From: Streptomyces xinghaiensis S187
GTDB taxonomy: Bacteria; Actinomycetota; Actinomycetes; Streptomycetales; Streptomycetaceae
Length of the DNA stretch: 64,000 nt
Reading direction: 5' to 3'
Assembly: GCF_000220705.2 (NCBI RefSeq)
Contig: NZ_CP023202.1
Location: 4,216,001-4,280,000, forward strand
The notes beneath the pieces were generated by a model. The model was not told the origin of the DNA. It did no database searches and saw only the letters and a list, made by a program, of their open reading frames with translations. A program made the position numbers and the translations under genes. Below are positions 47,198 through 55,952 of the stretch, in pieces; the stretch's first letter is position 1; every line of letters begins with the position of its first letter.

Positions 47198-47232
47198 CCG
47201 GGCGGCGCGTACGGTGTCCGGCGGCCGCCCGG
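47198..47232 (+). terminator. Hairpin terminator after galK
   Basis: A perfect 9-bp stem CCGGGCGGC / GCCGCCCGG with a 17-nt loop, 15 bp after the galK stop codon. Confidence 0.6.
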
Positions 47233-47555
47233 GGCGCGGGGGTACCGGCGGTCACGCGGGCGCACAACGGCATTCCCAGTCGATTTCTTGCACAAGAAGT
47301 ATCAGCGAACACAGGTCGAACGTCCGGGGCGAACACTTTCGCCAATCCACTTCACTTGTCGGAGTGCATCCGTACGCTGATGCTCAGCACCGGTGGGGGC
47401 CGGTGCCGATGAAGGGGGCGAGGCGGTCGGGTACGGCACCCGGGGTGGGTCCGGTACGGCGGCGGCCGGCCGGGAGCATCCCGGCCACGGCCCCGGGCGC
47501 CGGAGCAGCCGGGCGCCGGGCCCGCTGGATCGTCCCGATACAGGGGGGTTCCTCA
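47233..47555. promoter_or_regulatory. Upstream region of second LuxR response regulator
   Basis: About 320 bp without a supported gene. A palindrome TTCTTG-ca-CAAGAA (47285-47298) stands out in a locally AT-richer patch. TTCACT and TACGCT (47351 and 47373, 16-bp spacing) are a weak promoter candidate. CAGGGGGG (47541-47548) precedes the GTG start at 47556. Confidence 0.5.
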
Positions 47556-48335
47556 GTGACAGTCATCAGGGTGCTGGTGGTGGACGACCACCGCATCTTC
47601 GCCGAGTCGCTCGCCGCCGCTCTCGCCGCCGAACAGGACGTCGAGGTGGCGGCGGCGGGCAGTGGGCCGGCGGCGCTGCGCTGTCTGGAGCGGGCCGCCG
47701 CGGACGGCCGCCGGTTCGACGTCATGCTCGTCGACGCCGACCTGGGCTGCGCCCCGCCGGTGCCCGGGGCGGCGAGGAACGGCCCGACCGCCATCGGCAC
47801 CGCCCGGGCCGGCGGCGCGGAGCGCGGCGCCGTGGACGGCATATCCCTGGTCGCCGGCGTCCGCGAACGGCGGCCCGCGGTCCGTACGGTGGTGCTCGCC
47901 GAGCGGGACGACTCGGCGCGCGCCGCGGCGGCCCTGCAGGCCGGGGCCTCCGGCTGGGTCGCCAAGGACTGCTCGCTCTCCCGGCTGCTGGCCGTCATAC
48001 GCGGGGTGCTCCGCGGGGAGACCCATCTGCCGCCCGCTCTGCTCACCGGTGTCCTGCGGGAGCTGACCGCGGCGCGCAAGCATCGCACGGAGAGCGAGCG
48101 GCTGGTGCAGTCACTGACCCCGCGGGAGCGGGAGGTGCTGCGGTGCATGGTGGCGGGCCTCGGCCGTAAGGCCGTCGCCGAACGGCTGTTCCTCTCCCCG
48201 CACACGGTCCGCACCCATATGCAGAACGTCCTGGGCAAGCTCGGGGTGCACTCCACTCTCGCCGCGGTCGCCCTCGCGCGCCGCGCCGGGGTGGGCCCGG
48301 CGGAGGACCTGCCCGCCGTCGGCAGCACGGGCTGA
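47556..48335 (+). CDS. LuxR-family response regulator
   Basis: A 259-residue orphan NarL-type regulator. The receiver domain has the acidic pair (VVDDH), phosphoacceptor Asp60 (DVMLVDADLG) and Lys137 (GWVAKD), but carries an insert of about 28 residues (Ala/Gly/Pro-rich) after the phosphoacceptor strand. The HTH LTPREREVLRCMVAGLGRKAVAERLFLSPHTVRTHMQNVLGKLGV is complete. The GTG at 47556 gives the natural VIRVLVVDDH start; the longer frame upstream is non-coding. No kinase is nearby. It follows galK in the same direction but after a terminator. Confidence 0.88.
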   Translation: MTVIRVLVVDDHRIFAESLAAALAAEQDVEVAAAGSGPAALRCLERAAADGRRFDVMLVDADLGCAPPVPGAARNGPTAIGTARAGGAERGAVDGISLVAGVRERRPAVRTVVLAERDDSARAAAALQAGASGWVAKDCSLSRLLAVIRGVLRGETHLPPALLTGVLRELTAARKHRTESERLVQSLTPREREVLRCMVAGLGRKAVAERLFLSPHTVRTHMQNVLGKLGVHSTLAAVALARRAGVGPAEDLPAVGSTG

Positions 48336-48684
48336 CACGCGCCGCCGGTATCCGTCCCGGGTGCCGGTGCGGGCGTCCGTTTCCCGGCGCGAGGTACCGG
48401 CTCGCCCGGCCGTCCGGTCCGCCGCAGGCCCGGTCCGCCACCGTGCCGGTCCGCCGCCCTCGGGCGGGGCCGCGCCCCTCCCCGTCCCGCGTCGCGGTTT
48501 CCGCGGTGCCCGTCTGCGGCTCCTGGCGCCGTTCCGGCCGCGGGCTCCGGCGCAGAGTTGTCATGACCATGCCTTACCTTCCGGCTTTCGGGCCCCGGCG
48601 GCGGCCGCCCCGAGTGTCCGCATTGCGGACGCTGAGGTCCGGCAGTGCTTCCCAAAACGTAACCAGCGGCCGTGCTTCCGACTG
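48336..48684. other. Intergenic stretch before the ABC transporter promoter
   Basis: About 350 bp with no convincing gene on either strand; GC-rich, gradually becoming less GC-rich toward 48660. No clear terminator for the upstream regulator gene was found. Confidence 0.45.
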
Positions 48685-48714
48685 TTGACAGTCATCTGTG
48701 CAGGTCAGTAGTTT
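48685..48714 (+). promoter_or_regulatory. Sigma-70-like promoter of the ABC/catabolic cluster
   Basis: TTGACA (48685-48690) and TAGTTT (48709-48714) with an 18-bp spacer, 59 bp before the lipoprotein gene start. The -35 hexamer is perfect. Confidence 0.65.
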
Positions 48715-48720
48715 CCCGGC

Positions 48721-48744
48721 AACCGATCAATCGATCGACTGGTT
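48721..48744 (+). promoter_or_regulatory. 24-bp pseudo-palindrome just downstream of the promoter
   Basis: AACC...ATCGAT...GGTT: an imperfect palindrome centred on ATCGAT with matching AACC/GGTT ends, immediately after the -10 element. The position fits a repressor operator; the TetR protein encoded at the end of the cluster is the obvious candidate. Confidence 0.5.
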
Positions 48745-48772
48745 GTGGCTCGCGGATCGTGGAGGCTCGGCA

Positions 48773-49603
48773 ATGCGGATATCTGCAGGACGTGTGACAA
48801 GACGTACGGCGCTGGCACTCACCGGCTCTCTGGTGATGGTCCTGGCGGCCGGATGCGGCAGCGGCGACTCGGACTCCGAGGGCGCTCCGGCCCGCGACTA
48901 CCAGCTCGTCGAGGACGGCAAGCTCACCTTCGCGATGAGCGGCCAGTACCGGCCGTTCAACTACTTCGAGGACGACGGCACGCTCGCCGGCTTCGACCTG
49001 GAGCTCGGCAACGAACTGGCGAAGCGCCTCGACCTGAAGCCGAACCCGGTCACCGGACCGTTCAACTCACTGGTCGCCGGCCTGAAGGCCAAGCGGTACG
49101 ACCTGATCGTCGGGTCCATGTCGGCGACCGACGAGCGGAAGAAGCAGGTCGACTTCACCGGCGAGTACTACCTCTCCGGCGCGCAGCTGTTCGTCGGCAA
49201 GGACTCCCCGGTCACGTCCGTCGACGACCTCAAGGACGCGAAGGTCGGCGTCGTCCTCGGCACGACCTTCGAGGAGTACGCCAAGAAGCAGCCCGGGGTC
49301 GCGGAGGTCAAGACCTACAGCAGCGACAACGAGGCGCTGACCGAGCTGGGCAACGGCCGCATCGACGCGGCGATCACCACGAAACTCCTGGGCCTCTACC
49401 AGATCAAGCAGACCGGCATCGCCATCAAGCCGGCCGGCGACATCCTCTTCCCGGACCCCGCCTCCATCGCGAGCCAGAAGGGCAACCCGAAGCTCACCGC
49501 CGAGGTGGACAAGGCCCTCGAAGAGATCAGGGACGACGGGACCTACGCCGAGCTCAGCGAGAAGTGGTTCGGCGTGGACATCAGCCCGGACGGCCAGTCC
49601 TGA
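48773..49603 (+). CDS. ABC transporter substrate-binding lipoprotein, polar amino acid type
   Basis: A 276-residue lipoprotein. The signal peptide has twin Arg near the start (RVTRRTALALTGSL) and a lipobox LAAGC at residues about 22-26. The SBP_bac_3 domain follows (LTFAMSGQYRPFNYFEDDGTLAGFDLELGNELAKRL; DLIVGSMSATDERKKQVDFT). ATG 48773 has GTGGAGG upstream. It captures a small charged or polar solute, possibly an amino acid conjugate, for the permease and ATPase that follow. Confidence 0.9.
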   Translation: MRISAGRVTRRTALALTGSLVMVLAAGCGSGDSDSEGAPARDYQLVEDGKLTFAMSGQYRPFNYFEDDGTLAGFDLELGNELAKRLDLKPNPVTGPFNSLVAGLKAKRYDLIVGSMSATDERKKQVDFTGEYYLSGAQLFVGKDSPVTSVDDLKDAKVGVVLGTTFEEYAKKQPGVAEVKTYSSDNEALTELGNGRIDAAITTKLLGLYQIKQTGIAIKPAGDILFPDPASIASQKGNPKLTAEVDKALEEIRDDGTYAELSEKWFGVDISPDGQS

Positions 49604-49697
49604 CCACCCGTCGGTCACCCCGATCCCCCCGATCCCCCGGCCACCCCTGATGACCCGCTGACGACGGCCGGCCCGGCTGCCCGAGGAGAACCCCGCC

Positions 49698-50351
49698 ATG
49701 TCTGTTCTGGACGGCTTCAGCCGTTCCCTGCCGCTCATGCTCGAAGGGCTGCGGATCACCCTGTCGCTGGCCGCGCTGGCGGTGGTGTTCTCCCTGGCGG
49801 TCGGGCTGGTCGTCGCCTGGATGAGGATGAGCCGCTTCGCCGTGCTGCGCTGGCTCGCCCAGGGCTATCTCGCCGTCATCCGGGGCACGCCGCTCGTGGC
49901 CCAGCTGTTCGTCATCTACTACGGCCTCGTCACGATCGTCGACATCTCCTCGTTCTGGTCGGCCGTGATCGGCCTGACCGTGCACACCGCGGCCTATATG
50001 GCGGAGATCTTCCGCTCCGGTGTGCAGTCGGTCGTCAAGGGCCAGACCGAGTCGGCGCGTTCCCTCGGCATGAGCCGGACGCAGGCGCTGCGCATCGTGG
50101 TCGCCCCGCAGGCGTTCCGGTCCATCCTGCCCTCGCTCGGCAACCAGTTCATCATCGCCGTCAAGGACACCGCCGTGGCCTCCTTCATCACGGTCCCCGA
50201 ACTGTTCATGCAGGCGCAGAAGCTGGCGGCCGCGACCTATGAGCCGCTGACCTACTACCTGATATCCGCCGTCTACTACCTGGTGATCGTGCTTCTCCTG
50301 ACGGCGCTGCTGCGCCGGCTGGAGCGCCGGCACTCCCGTTACGCGATCTGA
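49698..50351 (+). CDS. Amino acid ABC transporter permease
   Basis: A 217-residue HisM-type permease with about five TM helices. The EAA loop that contacts the ATPase is visible as GQTESARSLGMSRTQALRIVVAPQA. A single permease gene implies a homodimer. It lies 94 bp after the binding protein and 13 bp before the ATPase. Confidence 0.92.
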   Translation: MSVLDGFSRSLPLMLEGLRITLSLAALAVVFSLAVGLVVAWMRMSRFAVLRWLAQGYLAVIRGTPLVAQLFVIYYGLVTIVDISSFWSAVIGLTVHTAAYMAEIFRSGVQSVVKGQTESARSLGMSRTQALRIVVAPQAFRSILPSLGNQFIIAVKDTAVASFITVPELFMQAQKLAAATYEPLTYYLISAVYYLVIVLLLTALLRRLERRHSRYAI

Positions 50352-50364
50352 GAGGCGCCCACCC

Positions 50365-51141
50365 ATGCCACACCCCGACAGCGCCCCGGAGAACACCCCG
50401 CGGACCGCCCCGCTGGTGGTCATGCGGCGCATCCACAAGGCGTTCGGCGCGCACACCGTGCTGGACGGAGTGGACCTGTCCGTGGACACCGGCGAGGTCG
50501 TCGTCCTGATCGGCGCCTCCGGAGCCGGCAAGAGCACCCTGCTGCGCTGCGTCAACGGCCTGGAGCGCATCGACTCCGGCGGGATCGTCATCGACGGCCA
50601 GGAACTCCGCTACGACGAGAAGTCCCTCAACCTCATGCGCCGCCAGGTGGGGATGGTCTTCCAGCACTTCAACCTCTGGCCGCACAAGTCGGTGCTGGAC
50701 AACGTCGCCACCGCCCCGGTCCGGGTGGCCGGGCGGGACCGGGACGAGGCCCGGGAGACCGCTCTCGGACTGCTGGAGCAGGTCGGGCTGCGGCAGTTCG
50801 CGGACCGCTACCCGATGAGCCTGTCCGGTGGCCAGCAGCAGCGCGTGGCCATCGCGCGGGCGCTGGCCATGCGGCCGAAGGTGATGCTCTTCGACGAGCC
50901 GACCAGCGCCCTCGACCCCGAACTGGTCGGCGAAGTCCTGGCGGTGATGCGGGACCTGGCCGACTCCGGAATGACCATGATGGTGGTCACCCACGAGATG
51001 CGGTTCGCCCGGAACGTCGCCGACCGGGTCGTGCTCATGGCCGACGGCGGGATCGCCGAAGAAGGGCCTCCGGCGGAGGTGCTGGACAACCCGCGCAGCG
51101 AGCGGGGCCGCGCCTTCCTCCGACAGGTGGAACGGGCCTGA
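50365..51141 (+). CDS. Amino acid ABC transporter ATP-binding protein
   Basis: A 258-residue GlnQ-type ATPase: Walker A GASGAGKST, Q-loop MVFQHFNLWPH, signature LSGGQQQR, Walker B VMLFDEPTSALDPE, switch His in MVVTHEM. Completes a three-gene importer. Confidence 0.94.
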   Translation: MPHPDSAPENTPRTAPLVVMRRIHKAFGAHTVLDGVDLSVDTGEVVVLIGASGAGKSTLLRCVNGLERIDSGGIVIDGQELRYDEKSLNLMRRQVGMVFQHFNLWPHKSVLDNVATAPVRVAGRDRDEARETALGLLEQVGLRQFADRYPMSLSGGQQQRVAIARALAMRPKVMLFDEPTSALDPELVGEVLAVMRDLADSGMTMMVVTHEMRFARNVADRVVLMADGGIAEEGPPAEVLDNPRSERGRAFLRQVERA

Positions 51142-51232
51142 CCCGGCGGCCACGGGCAACCGGCAACCGGCCACCACGGCGGCGGGCGCGCGATCGCCCC
51201 GCCCCACACAACACGCCAGGGATAAGGACAGC

Positions 51233-52132
51233 ATGTCGACAGTGACGGAGACGGGGCACCCGGAGCGGGACCCGGTGCGGTACGAGCGGAACGGCCCGGT
51301 GGCCGTGGTCGAGCTGCACCGGCCGCACCGTCTCAACGCGGTCACCGACCAGGTCAGCCGCGAGCTGGTGGGCGCTCTGCGGCGCGCCGTCGCCGAGGGC
51401 GCGCGGGCCGTGGTCCTCACCGGCGCCGGCCGGGCCTTCTGCAGCGGGCACGACCTCAAGGAACCCGCCCCGGCGGAGGATCCGCTGGCGGCCAGGGAGC
51501 GGCTGGAGCGGCTGCAGGACGTCACCCGGACGATCAAGCGCAGCCCGGTCCCGGTGATCGCGGCCGTGCACGGCTGGGCGGTGGGCGCGGGGTGCGAATG
51601 GGCCCTGGCCTGCGATCTGGTGGTGGCGGCCGAGTACACCCGCTTCATGTTCCCGGAGGCGGGCGTCGGGCTCACCGTGACCAACGGCGTCTCCCAATTG
51701 CTCGCCGCCGTCCTCGGCCCGCAGCGCGCCAAGTATCTGCTCATGACCGGTTCGGGCTTCACCGCGGAGGAGGCGCGCGGATGGGGCCTGGTCAACGAGG
51801 TCGTGCCGGACGGGGAACACCGCCGGTACGCGCTGGAACTCGCCGGGAGGCTGCTCGACAAGCCGCCCCTGGCGCTCGCCCTCGCCAAGGAGACCCTCGA
51901 CCGCGGGCTGGGCGCGGGTCTGGAGGAGACACTCGCCATGGAAGTGGACCTGTCGATGCGCGTGGTCGGCACCGGCACCGGCACCGAGGCCCCTGCCGGC
52001 ACCGATGCCACCGAGGCCGGCCCGAATACCGGCTCCGGCACCGCCGCGGACTCCGGCGCCGGCTCCGTCTCCGGCGCCGGAGGCCCGCACCGCGCCCCCG
52101 CGGTGCCGCGGCCCGGGCGGAGGCAGCCGTGA
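51233..52132 (+). CDS. Enoyl-CoA hydratase/isomerase (crotonase) family protein
   Basis: A 299-residue crotonase-fold enzyme acting on CoA thioesters. The oxyanion-hole segments (AFCSGHDL and HGWAVGAG) are present, and acidic residues occur at both positions used by hydratases: GCEWALACD and FPEAGVGL. The loop after the second Glu reads TVTNG instead of the usual IPGAGG. The C-terminal 40 residues are a Gly/Thr-rich tail. It overlaps the ligase gene by 4 bp (GTGA) and lies 91 bp after the transporter ATPase. Confidence 0.88.
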   Translation: MSTVTETGHPERDPVRYERNGPVAVVELHRPHRLNAVTDQVSRELVGALRRAVAEGARAVVLTGAGRAFCSGHDLKEPAPAEDPLAARERLERLQDVTRTIKRSPVPVIAAVHGWAVGAGCEWALACDLVVAAEYTRFMFPEAGVGLTVTNGVSQLLAAVLGPQRAKYLLMTGSGFTAEEARGWGLVNEVVPDGEHRRYALELAGRLLDKPPLALALAKETLDRGLGAGLEETLAMEVDLSMRVVGTGTGTEAPAGTDATEAGPNTGSGTAADSGAGSVSGAGGPHRAPAVPRPGRRQP

Positions 52133-53772
52133 CGCCCCGCGCCTCCGGGCGCCCCGCGCCCGGCACCCTCGGCGCGCTGGTCCGCGACGCGGCCCGGGCG
52201 CACGGTGACCGGGTGGCGTGGGTCTTCCCGCACGCCGCCCGGCCGCGCTGGACCTTCGCGGAGATCGACGCCGCGGTGGACCGGATCAGCGCGTTCCTCC
52301 GGCGCTCCACCGCCCCCGGCGACCGGGTGGCGGTGATGCTGCCGAACGTGCCGGAATTCCCGCTGCTGTGGCTCGCCGCGGCCCGGTCCGGACGGATCCT
52401 CGTACCGGTCAACACGCAGGCCCGCGCCACCGACGCGGCCCATCTGCTGCGCGACGCCGGCCCCCGGCTCGCGGTCACCACTCCCGCGTACGCCGGGGTG
52501 CTCGAGGCCGCCGCCGCGCGGGCCGGCCTCGATCTCGCCGTCGTACCGGCGGACGACCTGCCCGCCGGACCGGACGGACCGGACGGCTCGCACGGCTCGC
52601 ACGGCTCGGACGGCTCGGAGAAACCGGACGGACCGGACGCCTCCGGGGCGCCGGCGGCCCCGGGCGACCTGGTGAACATCCAGTACACCTCGGGGACCAC
52701 CGGACTGCCCAAGGGCTGCATGCTCAGCCACCGCTACTGGCTCACCATCGCGCACGCCCTGCGCGCCAACTTCCCGCGGCTCGGCGAGGACGACGTCCTC
52801 TACACCGCCCAGCCGTTCAGCTACATGGACCCGCAGTGGAACGTGGTGGCGGCGCTGCTCTCCGGCGCCCGGCTGGTGGTGGCGGACCGGTTCAGCGCCG
52901 GCCGGATGTGGGCCGACATCCGTGAGCACGGGGTGACGGTCTTCTACTGCCTGGGCATGATGCCGGCCGCGCTGCTGGCCCGGCCGCCGCACCCGGACGA
53001 CCGGAACCACACCGTCCGGGCGGTCCTGGCCTCCGGCATCCCCACCGGACTCCACCGGGAGCTGGAGGAACGCTGGGGAGTGCCCTGGTACGAGGCGTTC
53101 GGCATGACCGAGTCCGGCGCGGACCTCATCGTCACCCCGGAGGACCACGACGAGACCGTCGGCACCGGATGCGTGGGCCGGCCCCATCCGGGCAAGCGGG
53201 CCGACGTCGTCGACGGCTCCGGCCGGCCGGTGGAACCGGGGCTCCCGGGCGAACTGGTGATCTCCGGCGAGGGGCTGATGGACGGTTACTGGGGACAGCC
53301 CGAGGCCACCGCCCGGGTCCTGCGCTCCGGCCGGCTGCACACCGGGGACCGGGTGCGGGCGGATGCCGAGGGCCGGATCTACTACCTGGCCCGGACGAAG
53401 GACATGGTCCGCCGGTCCGGGGAGAACGTCTCGGCCCGGGAGGTCGAGGCGGTCCTCGAGTCCCATCCGGCGGTGCGGACGGCCGCCGTGGTGCCGGAGC
53501 CGGACCCCGTCCGGGGCGAGGAGGTGAAGGCGTTCGTCGTACCGTCCGCCGCGGAGGCCCCCGATCCACGGGAGCTGCTGGAGTTCTGCCGGGAACGGCT
53601 GGCCTCCTTCAAGGTGCCGCGCTACTGGTGCGTACGGCCCGAACTGCCCCGCACGCCCTCGGAACGGGTGGCCAAGGGGGACCTGCGCGCCGACCGCGGC
53701 CCGTGCTGGGACGCGGCCGCGCCCTCCCCGGAGGCGCCGCCCGCCGCCGGAACGACGGGGGGCCGGCCGTGA
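52129..53772 (+). CDS. AMP-forming acyl/aryl-CoA ligase
   Basis: A 547-residue ANL-superfamily ligase that activates a carboxylic acid to its CoA thioester. The P-loop YTSGTTGLPKG, EAFGMTES (A5), TGDRVRADAEG, and the C-terminal catalytic Lys in ERVAKGDLR are all visible. A low-complexity insert of Gly-Pro-Asp and Gly-Ser-His repeats (residues about 145-170) interrupts the N-domain. GTGA overlaps at both ends couple it to the crotonase and thioesterase genes. The acid substrate is unknown. Confidence 0.9.
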   Translation: MTPRASGRPAPGTLGALVRDAARAHGDRVAWVFPHAARPRWTFAEIDAAVDRISAFLRRSTAPGDRVAVMLPNVPEFPLLWLAAARSGRILVPVNTQARATDAAHLLRDAGPRLAVTTPAYAGVLEAAAARAGLDLAVVPADDLPAGPDGPDGSHGSHGSDGSEKPDGPDASGAPAAPGDLVNIQYTSGTTGLPKGCMLSHRYWLTIAHALRANFPRLGEDDVLYTAQPFSYMDPQWNVVAALLSGARLVVADRFSAGRMWADIREHGVTVFYCLGMMPAALLARPPHPDDRNHTVRAVLASGIPTGLHRELEERWGVPWYEAFGMTESGADLIVTPEDHDETVGTGCVGRPHPGKRADVVDGSGRPVEPGLPGELVISGEGLMDGYWGQPEATARVLRSGRLHTGDRVRADAEGRIYYLARTKDMVRRSGENVSAREVEAVLESHPAVRTAAVVPEPDPVRGEEVKAFVVPSAAEAPDPRELLEFCRERLASFKVPRYWCVRPELPRTPSERVAKGDLRADRGPCWDAAAPSPEAPPAAGTTGGRP

Positions 53773-54311
53773 CGGCCCGCGGAGGCCCGCTCGGGCGCGG
53801 CGGTGACACGGGGGCCGCCACGGACTCCGGCGCCACCGGCCTCCCCGGCAGCTTCCGCACCACGACCGAGGTCGCCTGGGACGAACTCGACGCGCTGGGC
53901 GTCCTGCACCACGCCCGCTTCTCCGTGCACGCCGAGCGGGCCTTCAGCCGCCTGCTCGACACCCTGGGCTACCCCTACGACCCCGACCCCGCCGTCCGGC
54001 CCGAGCGCCACCATGTGGTGGCCCGCCTCGCCCTCACCTTCACCGGCCCCGTCGACCGGCCCGGCACGCTCCACATCGAGCAGCGGGTGACGGCGCTCGG
54101 CCGCACCAGCCTCACCACGGGCTTCACCGTCAGGGCGGCCGGCGGCGGAAGCGTCGTCGCCGAAGGGGTCCGCACCGCCGTGCACATCGACCGGGCCACC
54201 CGCCGGCCGCGGCCCTGGAGCGAGGAGTTCCGCGCCCGGCTGCGCGCCGCGCTCGCCGGTCCGCCCGCGGCCGGTGACGGGGAGACGAAGGAGACAGCGC
54301 CATGGACGTAG
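53769..54311 (+). CDS. Hotdog-fold acyl-CoA thioesterase (4HBT type)
   Basis: A 180-residue thioesterase. The WDELDALGVLHHARF segment corresponds to the catalytic helix of 4-hydroxybenzoyl-CoA thioesterases, in which Asp acts on the thioester. It overlaps the ligase by 4 bp and the amidohydrolase by 10 bp. It would release the free acid after the crotonase step. Confidence 0.85.
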   Translation: MTARGGPLGRGGDTGAATDSGATGLPGSFRTTTEVAWDELDALGVLHHARFSVHAERAFSRLLDTLGYPYDPDPAVRPERHHVVARLALTFTGPVDRPGTLHIEQRVTALGRTSLTTGFTVRAAGGGSVVAEGVRTAVHIDRATRRPRPWSEEFRARLRAALAGPPAAGDGETKETAPWT

Positions 54312-55942
54312 ACGTCGTCTACCGCAACGCCCGGATCCTGACCATGGACTCGGCCCGCCCCCGGGCCACCGCCTTCGCGGTGCTCGGCGACCGGGTCGTG
54401 GCGGTCGGCGGCCCGGAGACCGCGGGGCTGTCCGCCCGCCGCACGGTGGACCTCGCCGGGCGGTGCGTCCTGCCCGGCTTCCACGACGCCCACAACCACA
54501 TGGCCTGGTATGGGTTGAGCCTGGACGAACTCGACCTCTCCCCGGGCCGGGTGACCCGGGTGGAGGACGTGTACGGCCTGGTGGCCCGGGAGGCGGCGCG
54601 CCGTCCGCCCGGCGAGTGGATCATCGGAGCCGGCTACGACCAGAACCGGATGTCCGGCGGCCACCCGACGGCCGCCGGGCTGGACCGGGCGGCGCCGGAC
54701 CACCCCGTCTGGCTGAAGCACACCAGCGGGCACATGTGCGCCGTCAACTCCGCGGTGCTGGCCCGGTGCGGGGCGGACACGGCCCCCGACCCGGACGGCG
54801 GGCGCATCGTGCGCGACGCCTCCGGGGCGCCCACCGGACTGCTCCAGGAACGCGCCCAGGAACTGGTGCGGAACCTACTCGTCCCGTTCCCCGCCGACGT
54901 GCTGGCGCGTGCCCTCGGGGCCGCCGCACGCACCTACGCCGCCGAGGGCATCACCTCGGTGCAGGAGGCGGGCATCGGGGGCGGCTGGATCGGGCACAGC
55001 GGGGTGGAGATCGCCGCCTACCAGCGGGCCCGGGACGAGGACACGCTGCTGCAGCGGGTGACGCTCATGCCCGCCTCCGATGTGCTGCACCCGCTTCCGG
55101 CGCACGCCGCGGACCCGTACCGCTCCGGCCTCGACCTCGGCATGCGCACGGGCTTCGGTGACGACCGGCTGCGCCTCGGGGCGGTCAAGGTGTTCTCCGA
55201 CGGCTCGCTCATCGGCCGGACCTCGGCGATGTGCCGCGACTTCGCCGACGACCCCGGCAACCGCGGCTATCTGCAGGCCGGGGAGGAGGAGCTGGCCGCC
55301 ACGATCATCGCCGCCCACCGGGCCGGCTGGCAGGTGGCCACCCACGCGATCGGCGACCGCGCCGTGGACGTCGTGCTGTCCGCGTACGAGGAGGCGCAGC
55401 GGCGGCATCCCCGGCACGACCCCCGGCACCGGATCGAGCACTGCGCGGTCACCTCCCCGGAGCAGGTGGAGCGCATCGTCCGGCTGGGCGTGATCCCGGT
55501 GCCCCAGGGCTCCCTGGTGCGGGAGGCGGGGGACGGCATGGCCGACGCCCTCGGGCCGGAGCGCGCCGCCTGGTGCTACCGGGTCCGCAGCTTCACCGAG
55601 CGCGGCGTGGAGGTGCCCGGGAGCTCCGACCGCCCGGTGGCCGCCGGTGCGCCGCTGGCCGGCATCCACGCCCTGGTGACGCGGCGGACGGCCGGCGGCC
55701 GGGTGCTGGCGCCGGACGAGCGGGTCGACGTGGCGACGGCGCTGCGGAGTTACACGGTCGGCTCCGCCCACGCGGCGCACGCGGAGCGGACCCGCGGCAG
55801 GATCGCCCCCGGTTTCCTGGCCGACTTCACGGTGCTCGACGCGGACCCGGCCGGGGTGGACGCGGACGCGCTGCCGGAGATCGGTGTGCTGGCGACGGTC
55901 GTCGGCGGCAGGGCCGTACACGACCTCGGTGTCCTGGCTTAG
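54302..55942 (+). CDS. Amidohydrolase family 3 (YtcJ-like) metal-dependent hydrolase
   Basis: A 546-residue amidohydrolase. Metal-binding HxH occurs in GFHDAHNHM; KVFSDGSLIGRTSAM, HAIGDRAVD, RIEHCAV and SSDRPV are further family markers. Relatives include N-substituted formamide deformylase. It may hydrolyse an amide linkage in the imported compound. Start ATG 54302 lies within the thioesterase gene. The TetR gene starts 10 bp after its stop. Confidence 0.88.
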   Translation: MDVDVVYRNARILTMDSARPRATAFAVLGDRVVAVGGPETAGLSARRTVDLAGRCVLPGFHDAHNHMAWYGLSLDELDLSPGRVTRVEDVYGLVAREAARRPPGEWIIGAGYDQNRMSGGHPTAAGLDRAAPDHPVWLKHTSGHMCAVNSAVLARCGADTAPDPDGGRIVRDASGAPTGLLQERAQELVRNLLVPFPADVLARALGAAARTYAAEGITSVQEAGIGGGWIGHSGVEIAAYQRARDEDTLLQRVTLMPASDVLHPLPAHAADPYRSGLDLGMRTGFGDDRLRLGAVKVFSDGSLIGRTSAMCRDFADDPGNRGYLQAGEEELAATIIAAHRAGWQVATHAIGDRAVDVVLSAYEEAQRRHPRHDPRHRIEHCAVTSPEQVERIVRLGVIPVPQGSLVREAGDGMADALGPERAAWCYRVRSFTERGVEVPGSSDRPVAAGAPLAGIHALVTRRTAGGRVLAPDERVDVATALRSYTVGSAHAAHAERTRGRIAPGFLADFTVLDADPAGVDADALPEIGVLATVVGGRAVHDLGVLA

Positions 55943-55952
55943 GGTGGGCGGC

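Noticed and set aside
51233..54311. True 4-chlorobenzoate dehalogenation operon
   Set aside because: The crotonase retains hydratase-type Glu residues and no dehalogenase-type nucleophilic Asp was recognised; only the operon logic is similar.
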